Shown one piece after another: positions 1 to 9,956 of a stretch of DNA of 64,000 bases (the first letter of the stretch is position 1; every line of letters begins with the position of its first letter). The DNA lies in NCBI GenBank assembly GCA_963978905.1, contig OZ022257.1, positions 33,369,685 through 33,433,684 of the forward strand, written 5' to 3'. A model generated the notes under the pieces. It ran no database searches, was not told the DNA's origin, and saw nothing but the letters and a program-made list of their open reading frames with translations. This DNA comes from Trichostrongylus colubriformis (lineage: Eukaryota; Nematoda; Chromadorea; Rhabditida; Trichostrongylidae). The position numbers were made by a program, and so were the translations under genes.

Positions 1-900
1 TCAAAGCTCTTTCATGGAATATGGTTGTAGATGACTATCAGATGGAGTTAAGCGGTTTAGAAACACCTGCTTCAGCTGCTCATTTGCATGGGACGAAGAG
101 CCGAAGAAACGCGAGAAGTAGAAAACCAGAGTGGAGCCTGTGCCAAACTATTCGGTTCCTATCAACGTGAGTCTCCTTTTCTTGAACCGCAGCATCTCAG
201 GAAATGATTCAGAGGCCACTGTATCCCTCTTCGTGGGAGTCTATCTCCCATACTAGCAGAGACTCACTCTCAGTCATTCCTCAATCACATTTTTTTCGAA
301 AATGCTCTTCTCTTAAGCATAATACCTTTTCACTCCTTCTGTAAGAATCTGTAAGAATCATGCTAGAGAAAAATGAGGGAAACTCTGTCTTCACCGAAGC
401 TCGACAACCTCTGCTAGTGCAACGATGTTTTCAGAAGTCATGGCATGCTTTCAAAACAATTTTATCACACAAGAATAGTAGGAAACATGATGCGCTCATT
501 TTGGTTGCTACGTAAACCCATGATCGATTTTATTGTTTAGTTGTATCGTATGCGAACACATTAGGCCCTATACGATGCTCTCATCGTCGTAACTACATGG
601 GGGGCCTACAGCTGCTTTGGGCAGCCTTTACTCTCAAATACAATAAACCTGAAGACGATTGTGCTTCAGCAACAGCAGCTCATGGGCATTTGTATTCATC
701 TCTCGAATATACCGCTATATTTGCACATCTACAACTATATTAAGTCGTTCAAAAAGTTCTTAACGTTTCGACCTCTAACTTTAAGCGTCAAATGCGCCAG
801 GTATCTCGGCTCATACAAAATTCTATCAATTGAGATAGAATCGTAGGAGTCTACAGCTTCAGAATCGTAAGAATCTACAGTTTCCAACAAGATACAAATT
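1..900. other. No gene recognised
   Basis: Both strands were read for domain motifs, splice-flanked exons and inverted repeats. Short open frames here match no family I know and lack splice-like borders. I see nothing I can support. Confidence 0.5.
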
Positions 901-903
901 TGT

Positions 904-1110
904 TTATTCCTGCTGCACCAGAGATCTAGAGGGGATGAATTCGTTGAAGGTCGCTTCAGCATCGTTTTGAGTCTCGAAGCCTTTCTCCCGATGAAAGAAG
1001 TCTAAATTCTTGGATAAATGGTAGTCGATGGGAGTCAGGCCAGATGAATACGATGGATGAGGTTGAGTTTCATTTCTTCTCCCCGCTCATTCAACTTCTT
1101 CAGGGCTGTT
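904..1110 (-). pseudogene. mariner transposase C-terminal relic
   Basis: Read on the minus strand, the stretch encodes the classic mariner C-terminal block: HPSYSSGLTPIDYHL (the [14 protein letters not shown] motif holding the third catalytic Asp), then FFHREKGFETQNDAE and FNEFIPSRS before a TAA stop at 904-906. Just upstream, the fragment ALKKLNERGEE lies in a different frame and follows an in-frame stop, so the copy is frameshifted. The N-terminal and central catalytic parts are missing. It is a dead fragment, independent of the element starting near 1150. Confidence 0.75.
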
Positions 1111-1149
1111 TATGTCACATTGGGGTATGCGTTGTTGTAGAAGAATGAG

Positions 1150-2181
1150 ACCCTTTCTATTGGATCAAATAAGTATAACGATTTTTTTTCAAACGAATAT
1201 TTTTCTGTTAGATTTGCAAGTTTGTGCAGGAATTCACATCGTTCGGGAGCGATTTTTTCTGCTATACAACATGGTATGTGCAATTTTTGGATATGTTGAA
1301 ATGAGGCTAATTTTCAGGCTGGCAAGGGATTGGGTCCAGATGACAGAAATTGACAAAACCGCAGTGATCAAAGTACTACATATATTTCTCTTTGGGAAAG
1401 TCAACCAATCATGTGTGCTCTACTCGGCCTCGACCTCTTCTGCAATTTCCAACAATTGCTTGATCGATTACTCACGTCGTTATTTTTCTAAATTCATTTT
1501 TTTGAAAGCACTCGCATTTATTCAAAATGAAATTTTGTGTTTGGAATCCCTTGCTAGGCATTACTTCAGAAACCAGCGGTATTCTCTGCTTTATCGAAAC
1601 CCTGTTTTGATTTTGTTTTGGCCACGATTCAGATTGGATTCCAGAATCATGTCATAGGGCCCAAATGTCATTATTTCACAATTTATTTCTTCTACAGGTA
1701 TTCGAGTATCGGGTAAACTATGCTTCCCCATCACTGCCCATTACCTCTACTTTACGTTTCACCACTCATTAAACCAAATGAGTTCGAAAATTTGCTTGCC
1801 GTGGTTTGAAGAAATCGCCAAAAATCACCGAGTCGTGGCGGAAAAAGTTGGAAAACGCGCGAGGCGATCTCTCAAGCAATGAACTGGTGAAACTTATAGA
1901 AGAGGTCGGGACTAAGCAGGAATCACATGATTCTTCAATTTTTCTGAAGTAAAAGATGGTATTTTCATTGATTGCCAGTTAGGTCAAATTTCGTCGACTA
2001 GGTCAACGGCTTGGCCAGCCTGAAGATCGGCTTCATTATGACGTACAAAAACATTAAACATGTCATTTTGTTGAGCAGGAAAATCTCTTTCGTATGATGT
2101 TCGAAATGCATCAGAAACCTGCAAGCTTATGAGAAAAAAATTTGCTCGGAAAAAAGCGACACTACTTATGGAATAACCTAA
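1150..2181. mobile_element. Non-autonomous mariner-type element, long TIRs
   Basis: The right end reads as TTAGGTTATTCCATAAG on the reverse strand and abuts a TA at 2182-2183. The left end near 1150 carries the diverged inverse (TTGGATCAAATAAGTATAACG region). About 200 bp inside each end remain recognisably similar in inverted orientation (1190-1400 against 2000-2160). The element at 32203-33123 has the same ends and interior and is the same family. No transposase frame survives. The 181-codon open frame at 1112-1657 reads through one of its arms and is not a gene. Confidence 0.55.
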
Positions 2182-2186
2182 TAGTA

Positions 2187-3076
2187 TTAGGTTGTCCCAA
2201 AAGTCTTGTAGGATTTTTCCAAAAAAATCAATAACTCTTGTTCGCTTCGAGGCAGGTCTAGGCGGTTCAGGAAAGAAATGGTAGAACGATCTCTGCTTTC
2301 TAGGCAAATATATATATATTGACCCACCAGATCCCGTGGAGAGAGCTACAATTCCCGTTGTCTACAGATACCCAACTCGCGGTGTCCTACTGGGAGCGAT
2401 CTCGCAGCACAAAAGCGACGGAAGCTTGTTACTCCATCAGCGCTGCATTGGGCAAGGGATGTGTGAGCTACGAAACCATGCGCCGCTGGTTCATCTTCTT
2501 CAGCAACGGCCAAATTAACATGGGAGACAAACCACGCTCAGCACTATGCTACTTCTGCGAAGCTGAAGGAATGCTTTTCTATGAGGTGCTGGTACAAGGC
2601 GAGACAGTCACCGCTACCGTCTGCACCCACCAGCTCCAGCCGCCGTCGCTATTCGGGAGAAGCTCCAAAAAAGGTCCGCGGTCAAGGTCCACGGTCACCC
2701 TCCCATGACGACGCTGCCTCCGATTTCACGAAAAGTACCCAGGCCAAGCTACAAGAGCTTGGCTGGGTTGCCCAGCCCTACTGGCCATACTCTCCAGACA
2801 TGGCTCTTCCGACTATCACCTTACCCATCCTTTTGAATCCTTCCTGGCCAGGGAAAATTCGTTGATAATAACATGCTTGCAGAGGTGATCGCTGACTTAA
2901 TCGACTCCAGAACTCAGGGTTCCGGGAGGAGGGAATCAACGATTTACCTATGAGGTGACAGAGTGTTATCGGTAACAATGGTGAATACGTTGTTGCCTAG
3001 TTGTTGTTTGTTGGAAGAAAAAATAATAAAAAATGGTGACCGAAAAAAATACTGCAAGACTTTTGGGACAACCTAA
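2187..3076 (+). mobile_element. mariner element, internally deleted
   Basis: Terminal inverted repeats TTAGGTTGTCCCAAAAGTCT and its complement lie between TA dinucleotides at 2185-2186 and 3077-3078. The plus strand carries a decayed transposase. Its N-terminal helix-turn-helix region appears as STKATEACYSISAALGKG, SYETMRRWF and GDKPRS near 2410-2540. Its C-terminal part appears as AKLQELGW, a degenerate PYSPDMA and IADLIDSR near 2735-2910. The central catalytic segment is deleted and frames are broken. At 890 bp against about 1.3 kb for a full mariner it is non-autonomous. It abuts the preceding element with only TAGTA between them. Confidence 0.85.
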
Positions 3077-3129
3077 TATCACCCAATTCTTGAAATCTGC
3101 GGTTTATGATGCACCTCACTGAGTTTACA

Positions 3130-3480
3130 TTTCTTTCCAGCCGCATTAGTTTCCCCGGGGTCCATGAAGCTGTGGTCGAGTAGACCAGACATAGACCATC
3201 GTGCTGCTATGTCGTTTTCGGAATGTTAGAGAGCTTCATCTCTCTCCAGCCATTGTACAGATCGTCGTCGACACTACAGCATCTGGTCCTCGTCACTTGT
3301 CACGATGCTATTGAAGAATGGGTCGTTTTGTGTCGAAGAGAAACGTGAACGAGAAAATTGTGCGGATCTGCCCTTCATCCTTTATACCCTGAGACTTTTA
3401 AAGAAGACACATAATTCATCAATTTTTCTGAAGTGAAAGGTTGTGTTTTAATTGATTGCCGGTCTGGTCAAATTTTGTCG
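3130..3480 (-). pseudogene. mariner transposase relic, catalytic core
   Basis: On the minus strand the stretch reads FFNSIVTSDEDQML, which matches the mariner block around the first catalytic Asp (FLxRIVTGDEKWxxY), then CRRRSVQWLERDEA and a degraded version of the VWWD block. Stops and frameshifts interrupt it. The segment 3395-3480 resembles 1895-1990 and 32870-32940, which links this transposase to the family of the elements at 1150-2181 and 32203-33123. No intact ends were found. Confidence 0.65.
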
Positions 3481-3499
3481 CATCTCCCTAATAAGTAAC

Positions 3500-4790
3500 A
3501 GAAAGGGTGAGAGAGTAATACATTTTCACACATTACTCTTTTCCAAATGGCCCTTCAGCTGGGTGCTACTCAGGGTAAAGCCCTATGTCGAAGAAATTTT
3601 TGGGAAGTATGACCCCCTTCCGAAGGACTCCTCGGCCAGGACCAGTTGGATCTTCCTTAGCGGTCGCTTTCTCAACAATCGCCCTAGTAATCATCATTGA
3701 ATTACGGACGGCTACTCAAAGTGGCATATGTGATTTATGTGATGTAAATAACGATCAACGAATATTGCTGGTTGTATATAATGATGTTTTTAACATATGA
3801 CAGAGGGATTACCTATAGAAAGTGTTTGTGAACGGTAACCTGAGTTTAACCCATAACGTACCGCGTGCAACTAAGGTGTTGTACACAAAACCGTTCCTGA
3901 GTGGCCAAGTGCGACACATGATCTTGCATCAGTATCGAACCACAATTTTTTCGTATTTTGAAATTGTATCTGGTCAAAAGCTGTCACCACATGTTTACGA
4001 ATATGGATGATAACATATCTTTCTGGGACCTTTCCCTTTCAAAAAGTAGCTAGGATTTCGGCACCGCTTTTTGAACACCATAGCAAGCAATAAAAAGCAA
4101 CTGAAGGGCAACTGCTCACCTCTACAGATGAGGTTTCGACTGAGATTACTTTTATATTGGCTGCGGACCAAACTGCCTAGTTGTACAAAAGTTTAGTTTT
4201 TGCCTAGGAGTGGCATCAAAACCCTAACCAATTTTTCTGGTACAATGATGGACAGATATGTTGTTCTCCATATCCAGAAACGTATCCTCACAGCGTTAGC
4301 CTTCACGAATCGACGGTTCTATATGACTCCAAAAAAGAGGGTCCTTGGTGGACAAGTGCAACACACGGTGTTGCACGATTTGAAACAATAAAAAAACGTC
4401 TGCCCATACAGGCAGGAACGGTGAAAGTAGCCTCGGTACATTATGTGTAACGCAGATGTAAGGATAAGACTGCACACGATCAACTTAGGACTGTATTTCC
4501 ACTTACTTTCCGTTCCCCAAATGTATGTTCCATAATTTAATAGCGTTTAGGCCTCAAAACAGAAGGCAGTGTTGTTGGTCGTGATGGTGTTTTTGTGATG
4601 TTTGCAAAATTTTATGTAAACATCTGGAGATCTTAGCGTTGAGATGTCTAAACCTGTTTTTATGATGCTAGTCAAGTAATCGCCCAGCAGAATTGTACTA
4701 CTTTACCGTGTTTCCCCCTGAATTTTCCCTTGGGTAATGTGGTGGTGACCTCTATCGTGGCTTGAAAACCTGCACCTGTTAAAATAAATT
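3500..4790. repeat. Intergenic stretch with a dispersed repeat
   Basis: 4255-4390 is similar to 35470-35605: both have a shared CATATC..AA.CGTATCCTCACAGC core followed by similar spacing. 3870-3960 carries a shorter related motif (GAGTGGCCAAGTGCGACACATGAT). No coding motif or terminal inverted repeat was found, so this is an unclassified dispersed repeat. The rest holds nothing I can identify. Confidence 0.4.
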
Positions 4791-4803
4791 AGAACTGAAA
4801 AGT

Positions 4804-4809
4804 TTTATT
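4804..4809 (-). terminator. Putative poly(A) signal AATAAA
   Basis: AATAAA on the minus strand, about 170 nt after the stop codon of the LEA-like gene at 4976-5299. The position suits a nematode 3' UTR, but the call rests on the hexamer alone. Confidence 0.4.
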
Positions 4810-4975
4810 ACAGCATTTGCTGTGTTGGTTTAAGGCCAAGCAAATCAATAATTAAAAGCATTATAATCTCCACAACCACACGATTCAGTACAGGAATTAT
4901 TAAAGCCGACTATGAATTAATGCGTTCGAATACATTTACAATCTTTAAATATTGAAAGCATTCCCATAGCTTTTC

Positions 4976-5299
4976 TTAGTGCCTCTTCACGGCATCAGCT
5001 CCTTGGTGCATCTTCTGACCGGCCTTATCCTTCAGTTCTTCGGCCCAAAATAAAAACGATGAAATATGCACGTCAGAGGGAAATGTTGAGATCTGGTCAT
5101 CTATTTACCTTATCTCCAGCCTTTTCGGCAGCATTTTTCACGGCTCGTCCGGCATCGTTCATCTTTTCCTTGGCGGCATGTCCGAGTTCCTGAGCCTTGT
5201 TTTGTGCGTTCTGAAAAGCAAATAGGTAGATATTCGTAAAGAAAGAACGTAAAAAAGCCCTCTCTCCAAATCTTCTTAGTTGCAACAACTCACATCCAT
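4976..5299 (-). CDS. Small LEA-like helical protein, paralogue 1
   Basis: Three exons on the minus strand: 5294-5299 (Met-Asp), 5109-5210 and 4976-5044, all in phase 0, giving about 58 aa. Exon 2 reads NAQNKAQELGHAAKEKMNDA followed by GRAVKNAAEKAGDK. Exon 3 reads AEELKDKAGQKMHQGADAVK and ends RH-stop. The Ala/Lys/Glu-rich 11-mer-like pattern with no Pro, Cys or hydrophobic core is typical of group 3 LEA-like or amphipathic stress proteins; no enzyme function is implied. Exon-intron layout and sequence match the gene at 16743-17203. The oddity is the exon 3 acceptor: the two bases before GCC (5045-5046) are GG on the coding strand where the paralogue has AG. Without splicing, translation would end four codons into the intron (VNR-stop). 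The gene may be a pseudogene or use a non-canonical acceptor. The exact biological role is unknown. Confidence 0.75.
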
Positions 5300-5320
5300 A
5301 TTTGTAGCGCTGTAGAAAGT

Positions 5321-5340
5321 TGTGTTTCTGAAAAATTTGT
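5321..5340 (-). promoter_or_regulatory. Candidate trans-splice (SL) acceptor
   Basis: On the minus strand AATTTTTCAG sits 30 nt upstream of the ATG of the LEA-like gene. No upstream exon was seen, so this pyrimidine-rich acceptor probably receives a spliced leader, as is common in nematodes. That is inference from sequence and position only. Confidence 0.5.
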
Positions 5341-5344
5341 GTAA

Positions 5345-5970
5345 AATTGGAATATCCTAGACAAATAAAACAGAAAAGATATATCGTAAGGATTCGAAAA
5401 AGAGCTCTGGTTATTGGAATGAAAAGGGATTCGCGGAGAAGCTACGACCGCTATAGCTTCTCCCTTTACGAGGGATGGCCGCCAGTAGCTATGGGCGTGG
5501 TGAGGGACACGCTATATATTGAGCTCGGTTGTTGACGCCCAGTAGCTGCGCGATGTTGTTGTTGTTCCATACCAATCGACTTTTGGTTTTTCGTTGCCGT
5601 AACGGGCGGGGAGATACATCTGACAACGAGAAATGGATGTGTATCGTGGTAGCGGTAGGTTTTTCGAGTAGGACGTTGACGCGGTTACTAGAAGCCGTGC
5701 ATGTACAGAAAACAGCTAGCTTTGAATACACTCATTAACTGCTTGATTACAAACGTGCCTGGAAATGACACGTGATTGAAATAACCCCAATTTCCCGATT
5801 TCTTTCTCTGGCTAATGGCTGAAGTAGCTTTGTAGCAGATGGCCTCATCACACCGAAAAGATCTATTGTTCTAGTTCCCACCAAAAAGTTCTCCAGATTT
5901 CCAAGTGTATGAGGGTTTTATGACAATCCCTAGAAATGTGGTAAAATAGAGCCATCTCTGAGCCTCATTT
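5345..5970. other. No gene recognised
   Basis: Upstream flank of LEA-like gene 1, up to the edge of the Penelope-like element. The short overlapping open frames have no recognisable motif. Nothing supportable was found. Confidence 0.45.
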
Positions 5971-5974
5971 TTGT

Positions 5975-6525
5975 AAGATCCTCTTCTGAGTATTAGAATT
6001 GAGGACTCATTCACACAGCTTTATTGGCAAACTTTCGCTGTAGTAACAGCTTCGTCAGACCTTGAAAGTACGACTCAAGTGTACAGCATACAATGTGCTA
6101 CGACTGAAAACATTAGCTCACGACAGCACTAACCAGACTGGTGATCTTAGGTCGCTGACTTCTGTAATACATCACATGCACAGGAAATCACTGTTAGGAG
6201 CACAACTCAACAAAACCGCTTACCCCGACACTACTCCCAAACAATTAAAAGTCACTATAAATGCGATGTGCATGATTAAAGATAGGAAATCTATATCGCT
6301 ACCGTTATGATATTAATCTCAAGGCCTCCATGAGCTCATCCCTGTTGTTCATCTCGGGGGATGACCGCCTTATAGCAAGAGCTTCAAGCAATTTTCTCTC
6401 TAATGGGGCATCCTTCGTGCGGTGTAATATAGCAACTTTCAGGGTGGGAGGTGCTTCCTGTCGGTTACACAGTACACGATGCCGCGAAAACGCACTTCTT
6501 GGGTAAGAGGATGGGTTTCGCAGCG
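5975..6525. repeat. Left inverted arm of Penelope-like element
   Basis: Sequence from TTCTGAGTATTAGAATTGAG to about 6525 recurs inverted at 8590-9128 with only scattered substitutions. It contains the non-coding terminal part (about 330 bp) plus the C-terminal end of the endonuclease frame, as far as the shared segment CACTTCTTGGGTAAGAGGAT. Confidence 0.85.
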
Positions 6526-7123
6526 CTCGTGTATGTTCCTCCATCCGTTTGTGTAATCTTCGTTTCACCAACATATTTCTGACCGCATCCTTCACATGTA
6601 ACCAAATATTCTGTGCCGCGTAGCTGGCAGATTTTATGATCTGTGCAGTACGTACAGTTTCTCCGGCCATATTTTTCTTCGTAAATCCGTGATGATGTCG
6701 GCAAGCTTTTCAAGTTCGCAAGTGGTCGAAAAATCAGTTGGGCAGGAAGGCCTGACGACTTGAGGGTATGGTTCACCTTCTTCGTATTCTTTCATTCACA
6801 TACGGTAGAATTAGCGGTGTTCCTCCTGCAGCAGAGTAAGGACGCCATGTTCTCGGTTTGCCCGTCGTATAGCCATTCTCTTCTAGAATCCTTGCGATTT
6901 TTCGATCCACCTCTTCTGATTCTCTAGTACAAGTCCTTGTCTTCGTCGTGATAAGATTTCTTATGACGTTAGCTTTCATATACAACGGATGTGCACTTCG
7001 AGAATGCAGAAGGATATTCTTGGACATCGGTTTCTTGTACCATTCAAATTCTTTCGCACCATGAGATCTCCGAATCCTAGTGTTCAAGAATGGTGGGTAG
7101 CCGCGTTCATCCTGACACTCCAC
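6465..7123 (-). pseudogene. PLE linker and GIY-YIG endonuclease domain
   Basis: Minus-strand frames at 7123-6773 and 6776-6465 continue the retroelement after frameshifts. The first holds the post-RT linker (GYPPFLNTRIRR, then SAHPLYMKANVIRNLI). The second holds EEKYGRRNCTYC, then EYLVTCEGCGQKYVGET, which is the CxxC-containing GIY-YIG signature of Penelope elements: the Tyr-Leu-Val strand and the YVGET (YIGET) strand. The domain would nick target DNA for reverse transcription. The final helix is displaced to another frame (6670-6305). Confidence 0.8.
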
Positions 7124-7791
7124 AGGAAGCGTATGTTTGGATCACACGAGTTCAGTTTCTGAAGCATCGTGTACGTGTCTTCAACTGTAGAGCCAACCAC
7201 AAACGCATCGTCTATATAGCGCTTATAAAACACAATTCCTTCAGTCAGAGACCTCCTTTCTATACGATCCAAATAGACGATTGCTAATAGCGGCGAGATT
7301 CTCAATCCCATGGCTAGACCTCTTTTCTGTGAATAGAACGTCCCATTGAACTGGAAGATATTACATTTCAAAGTAGCTGACAAGAGCTGTCGTATAACTT
7401 CCTCCATCAGTCCGAACGAATGCACTTCTTGTCTGTGTCGTCGTAGAAGCTCTATCACAGAGTGTACGGCCTCGTTATTGTCCACGTTCGTGTACAGAGA
7501 AACCGCGTCGAAGCTTGCGTAGAATGCATTATCAGGTATTTCACAGCGCTTCAGGGCTGATATAAGTGCCGCTACATAACGCAGTAGCGGTGACAGAAGC
7601 TTTGTGAGGAACCAGCTGACTCTATCCGATGGCCCACCGCATGAAGAGATTATTGGTCTGGTCTCGATCAAGCTCTCGTCAATGTGGCGTAGCTCCTCGT
7701 CTTCAGAGAACTTGTGGGTTTTGACGAATACATAATAAGTAGGCATGATCGGATATGTCAAGAGAAAGCGCTTGACCGTCTTCACATCCAT
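7084..7791 (-). pseudogene. Penelope-type reverse transcriptase domain
   Basis: A 235-codon open frame with the RT core. RPIISSCGGPSDRVSW is a PLRPIVS-like motif (residues 45-60). YASFDAVSLYTNV holds the first catalytic Asp (residue 95). QKRGLAMGLRISPLLA is the region-B Gly motif (155-170). FYKRYIDDAFVV is the YxDD box with the paired Asp at 194-195. All three catalytic aspartates are present, so the palm looks intact. The frame is open only because the frameshifts fall outside it. It would copy element RNA at the nicked target. The Met start is internal to the ancestral polyprotein and is not a real start. Confidence 0.85.
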
Positions 7792-7949
7792 GATCTTTCC
7801 TGGTTTTTGCGCTGCGGTGCGTCGAAGTTCGTTGACACCTTTTCGAATTCTCCATACGATGACACTTCGTACGTGTTTCCGTCAGAGAGACATCGCCGTC
7901 CAAGACTTCTGCCCATTACTTGTGTGAGACTACGAAGTCTCCGCTTTTG

Positions 7950-8480
7950 TCACTCACACTGTATCAAAGGCTGTTCTTGAGGAGCAAAAGCTTCTTCAAA
8001 CCTTGTCTCTCCTGTTGAGTCAGGTTCGATGCGAATTTTGCTGACGATTTGTTCGCATAAGTTTGCACTAGTTCCATCTGAAGTGACGCCAGTGTAGGCT
8101 CCATAGCTGTTACTGGTTTTGGAGCAGATACCGATGTTCCGGGAAAAGGTATCGATGCAATGAAAGATGGCAACCTGTCCAGGTCTGTCGGATTCGAACT
8201 CTCCTTCCATCGAATCTGATAGGCGAACTTGTGGAAGGCACACAACACTGTGTTCATCACTTCTTGGGTTACAGCTTGACACTGCGAATGATGGTCCTAA
8301 ATTGAGCAAAGCTTCCACTTCTTCGTCAATCGCATCCGTTCCGATTATTATGCATCGTTTCGGTGGCGTTGCGTTAGGTGAAATGAAATGGTGGTTATTA
8401 GCATGCACTTGAGATCGTAAGAATGCCACTTTCCTCTGAAGTTTTCTTCTCTCGTTATCCCGAATTCGTACGCACTGCAT
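7950..8480 (-). pseudogene. PLE N-terminal region, frameshifted
   Basis: Open frames 8480-7950 and 8260-7964 overlap in different registers. The first reads RKLQRKVAFLRSQ and then ALLNLGPSFAVS; the NLGPSF block precedes RT in many Penelope-like polyproteins. The second register, after a frameshift near 8260, reads VLCAFHKFAYQIRWKE and QQERQGLKKLL. Together they are the segment upstream of RT. No catalytic motif is expected here. Confidence 0.6.
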
Positions 8481-8589
8481 TTGATCTTATCAGAAATTGC
8501 CTGCCATACGTTAGGATCCAGTCTTTGTCGAAGAAGGTTCCTAGTTGTGGCTATTTGAATACACTGTGCCCTCCACCGCCGAGGGAGGG

Positions 8590-9128
8590 GTTACCCATCC
8601 TCTTACCCAAGAAGTGCGTTCTCGCGGCATCGTGTGCTGTGTCACCGACAGGAAGCACCTCCCACCCTGAAAGTTGCTATATTACACCGCACGAAGGATG
8701 CCCCATTAGAGAGAAAATTGCTTGAAGCTCTTGCTATAAGGCGGTCATCCCCCGAGATGAACAACAGGGATGAGCTCATGGAGGCATTGAGATTAATATC
8801 ATAGCGGTAGCGATATAGATTTCCTCTCTTTAATCATGCACATCGCATTTATAGTGACTTTTAATTGTTTGGGAGTGGTGTCGTGGTAAGCGGTTTTGTT
8901 GAGTTCTGCTCCTAACAGTGAATTCCTGTGCATGTGATGTATTACAGAAGTCAGCGACCTAAGATCACCAGTCTGGTTAGTGCTGTCGTGAGCTAATGTT
9001 TTCAATTGTAGCACATTGTATGCTGTACACTTGAGTCGTGCTTTTAAGGTCTGACGAAGCTGTTACTACAGCGAAAGCTTGCCAATAAAGCTGTGTGAAT
9101 GAGTCCTCAATTCCAATACTCAGAAGAA
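8590..9128. repeat. Right inverted arm of Penelope-like element
   Basis: Inverse copy of 5975-6525. It contains the reversed 3' end of the element's coding region (8590-8800) and its terminal non-coding sequence. It lies at the 5' side of the RT-bearing copy, head-on to it. Confidence 0.85.
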
Positions 9129-9235
9129 TCCCTAGAGAGTAAGAAGAAGCTTCAGAGAGAATTAAGTGACGCTACTGCACATTCTTTTAAATCGTGTGAG
9201 AACCTGCCAGTGCTTGCCTAACGGAAGCTTTCATA

Positions 9236-9402
9236 TACTCCATTTCGGAGCGCCTGACAGGGTGTGGCCTACGGACATGTGTGAGTGGCGAGAGTGAGAG
9301 TGCGTGGCAAGAGTGAGAATGTGTGGCGGAGTGAGAGAGTTTGATACACTCTCATCCAAGTCCGTAAGCCACGCCCTGTCAGGCGTTCGGAATGGAATGT
9401 TG
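9236..9402. mobile_element. Foldback MITE, family copy 1
   Basis: Outer inverted repeats TCCATTTCGGAGCGCCTGAC with GTGTGGCCTACGGAC, and the inverse CTTACGGACTTGG side, enclose a purine-rich GTGGCGAGAGTGAGAGTG centre. Two more copies occur at 25085-25245 and 29681-29851. The ends (TACARTCCATTTCGGA) and the A/T-flanked insertion suggest a TA-targeting Tc1/mariner-type MITE. Confidence 0.75.
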
Positions 9403-9950
9403 TTACGCAGTGATCAATGCACTTATTTATTGACTTATTGGTGAAATTCTGAGCGAAGCCTGTGAGTAACCAAGCATGTGAAACTTATATGTTTCGAATG
9501 TTGGTGACGAAAGTAGGTTTCTGTGGTGGACTTAAATGCCTTCTTGAGGGCGTCCCTATAGTACGTGAGGCCCACACCACTCTTCAAAAAAGCGTTCTAA
9601 CCGTTGTATGAAGATCTCTCGACTTTTTGGACATTCAAAAACAGAAAATCTAACTTAGTTTCACGAAAGTTTTGTTGTTTTGCACTGCCACAAATTGGAT
9701 GTTGTTGATCAAAGCCTACCGACATGCGGAGACGAAGAAAACTATACCCATGCTCTTGGGTCCCTGTCGTGCAAGTAAATAAAATAAACAAGTAAATAAC
9801 TACTCAAAGAAGATGTCACTAGAAGATGGGTTTAAAAACGAAGAGAGTACGAGGGAACCGACTTGTTGAATAGTGTTCAGTAATGTGGATTTTCATGCAC
9901 TGTGACATGGGTTTACGTGAGCGACGTGTTCAAACATGTAGCTTGGATAT
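9403..9950. other. No gene recognised
   Basis: Only short open frames without recognisable domains or splice borders; no inverted repeats seen. Confidence 0.4.
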
Positions 9951-9956
9951 CATATA

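Larger units (their letters stand above)
5975..9128 (-). mobile_element. Penelope-like retroelement with inverted arms
   Basis: A decayed minus-strand retroelement. In coding order it has an unassigned N-terminal region (8480-7950), reverse transcriptase (7791-7084), a linker and then a GIY-YIG-type endonuclease (6776-6465). RT plus C-terminal GIY-YIG in one element is diagnostic of Penelope-like elements. The whole is bounded by about 0.5-kb near-identical inverted segments (5975-6525 and 8590-9128). These include the 3' end of the coding region, so a truncated copy appears joined head-on at the 5' side, an arrangement known for Penelope elements. At least three frameshifts separate the parts, so this copy is dead. 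Confidence 0.85.

Noticed and set aside
1112..1657. 181-codon plus-strand open frame, one of the longer frames
   Set aside because: It runs through an arm of the element at 1150-2181, has no domain motif and low-complexity composition; chance open frame.
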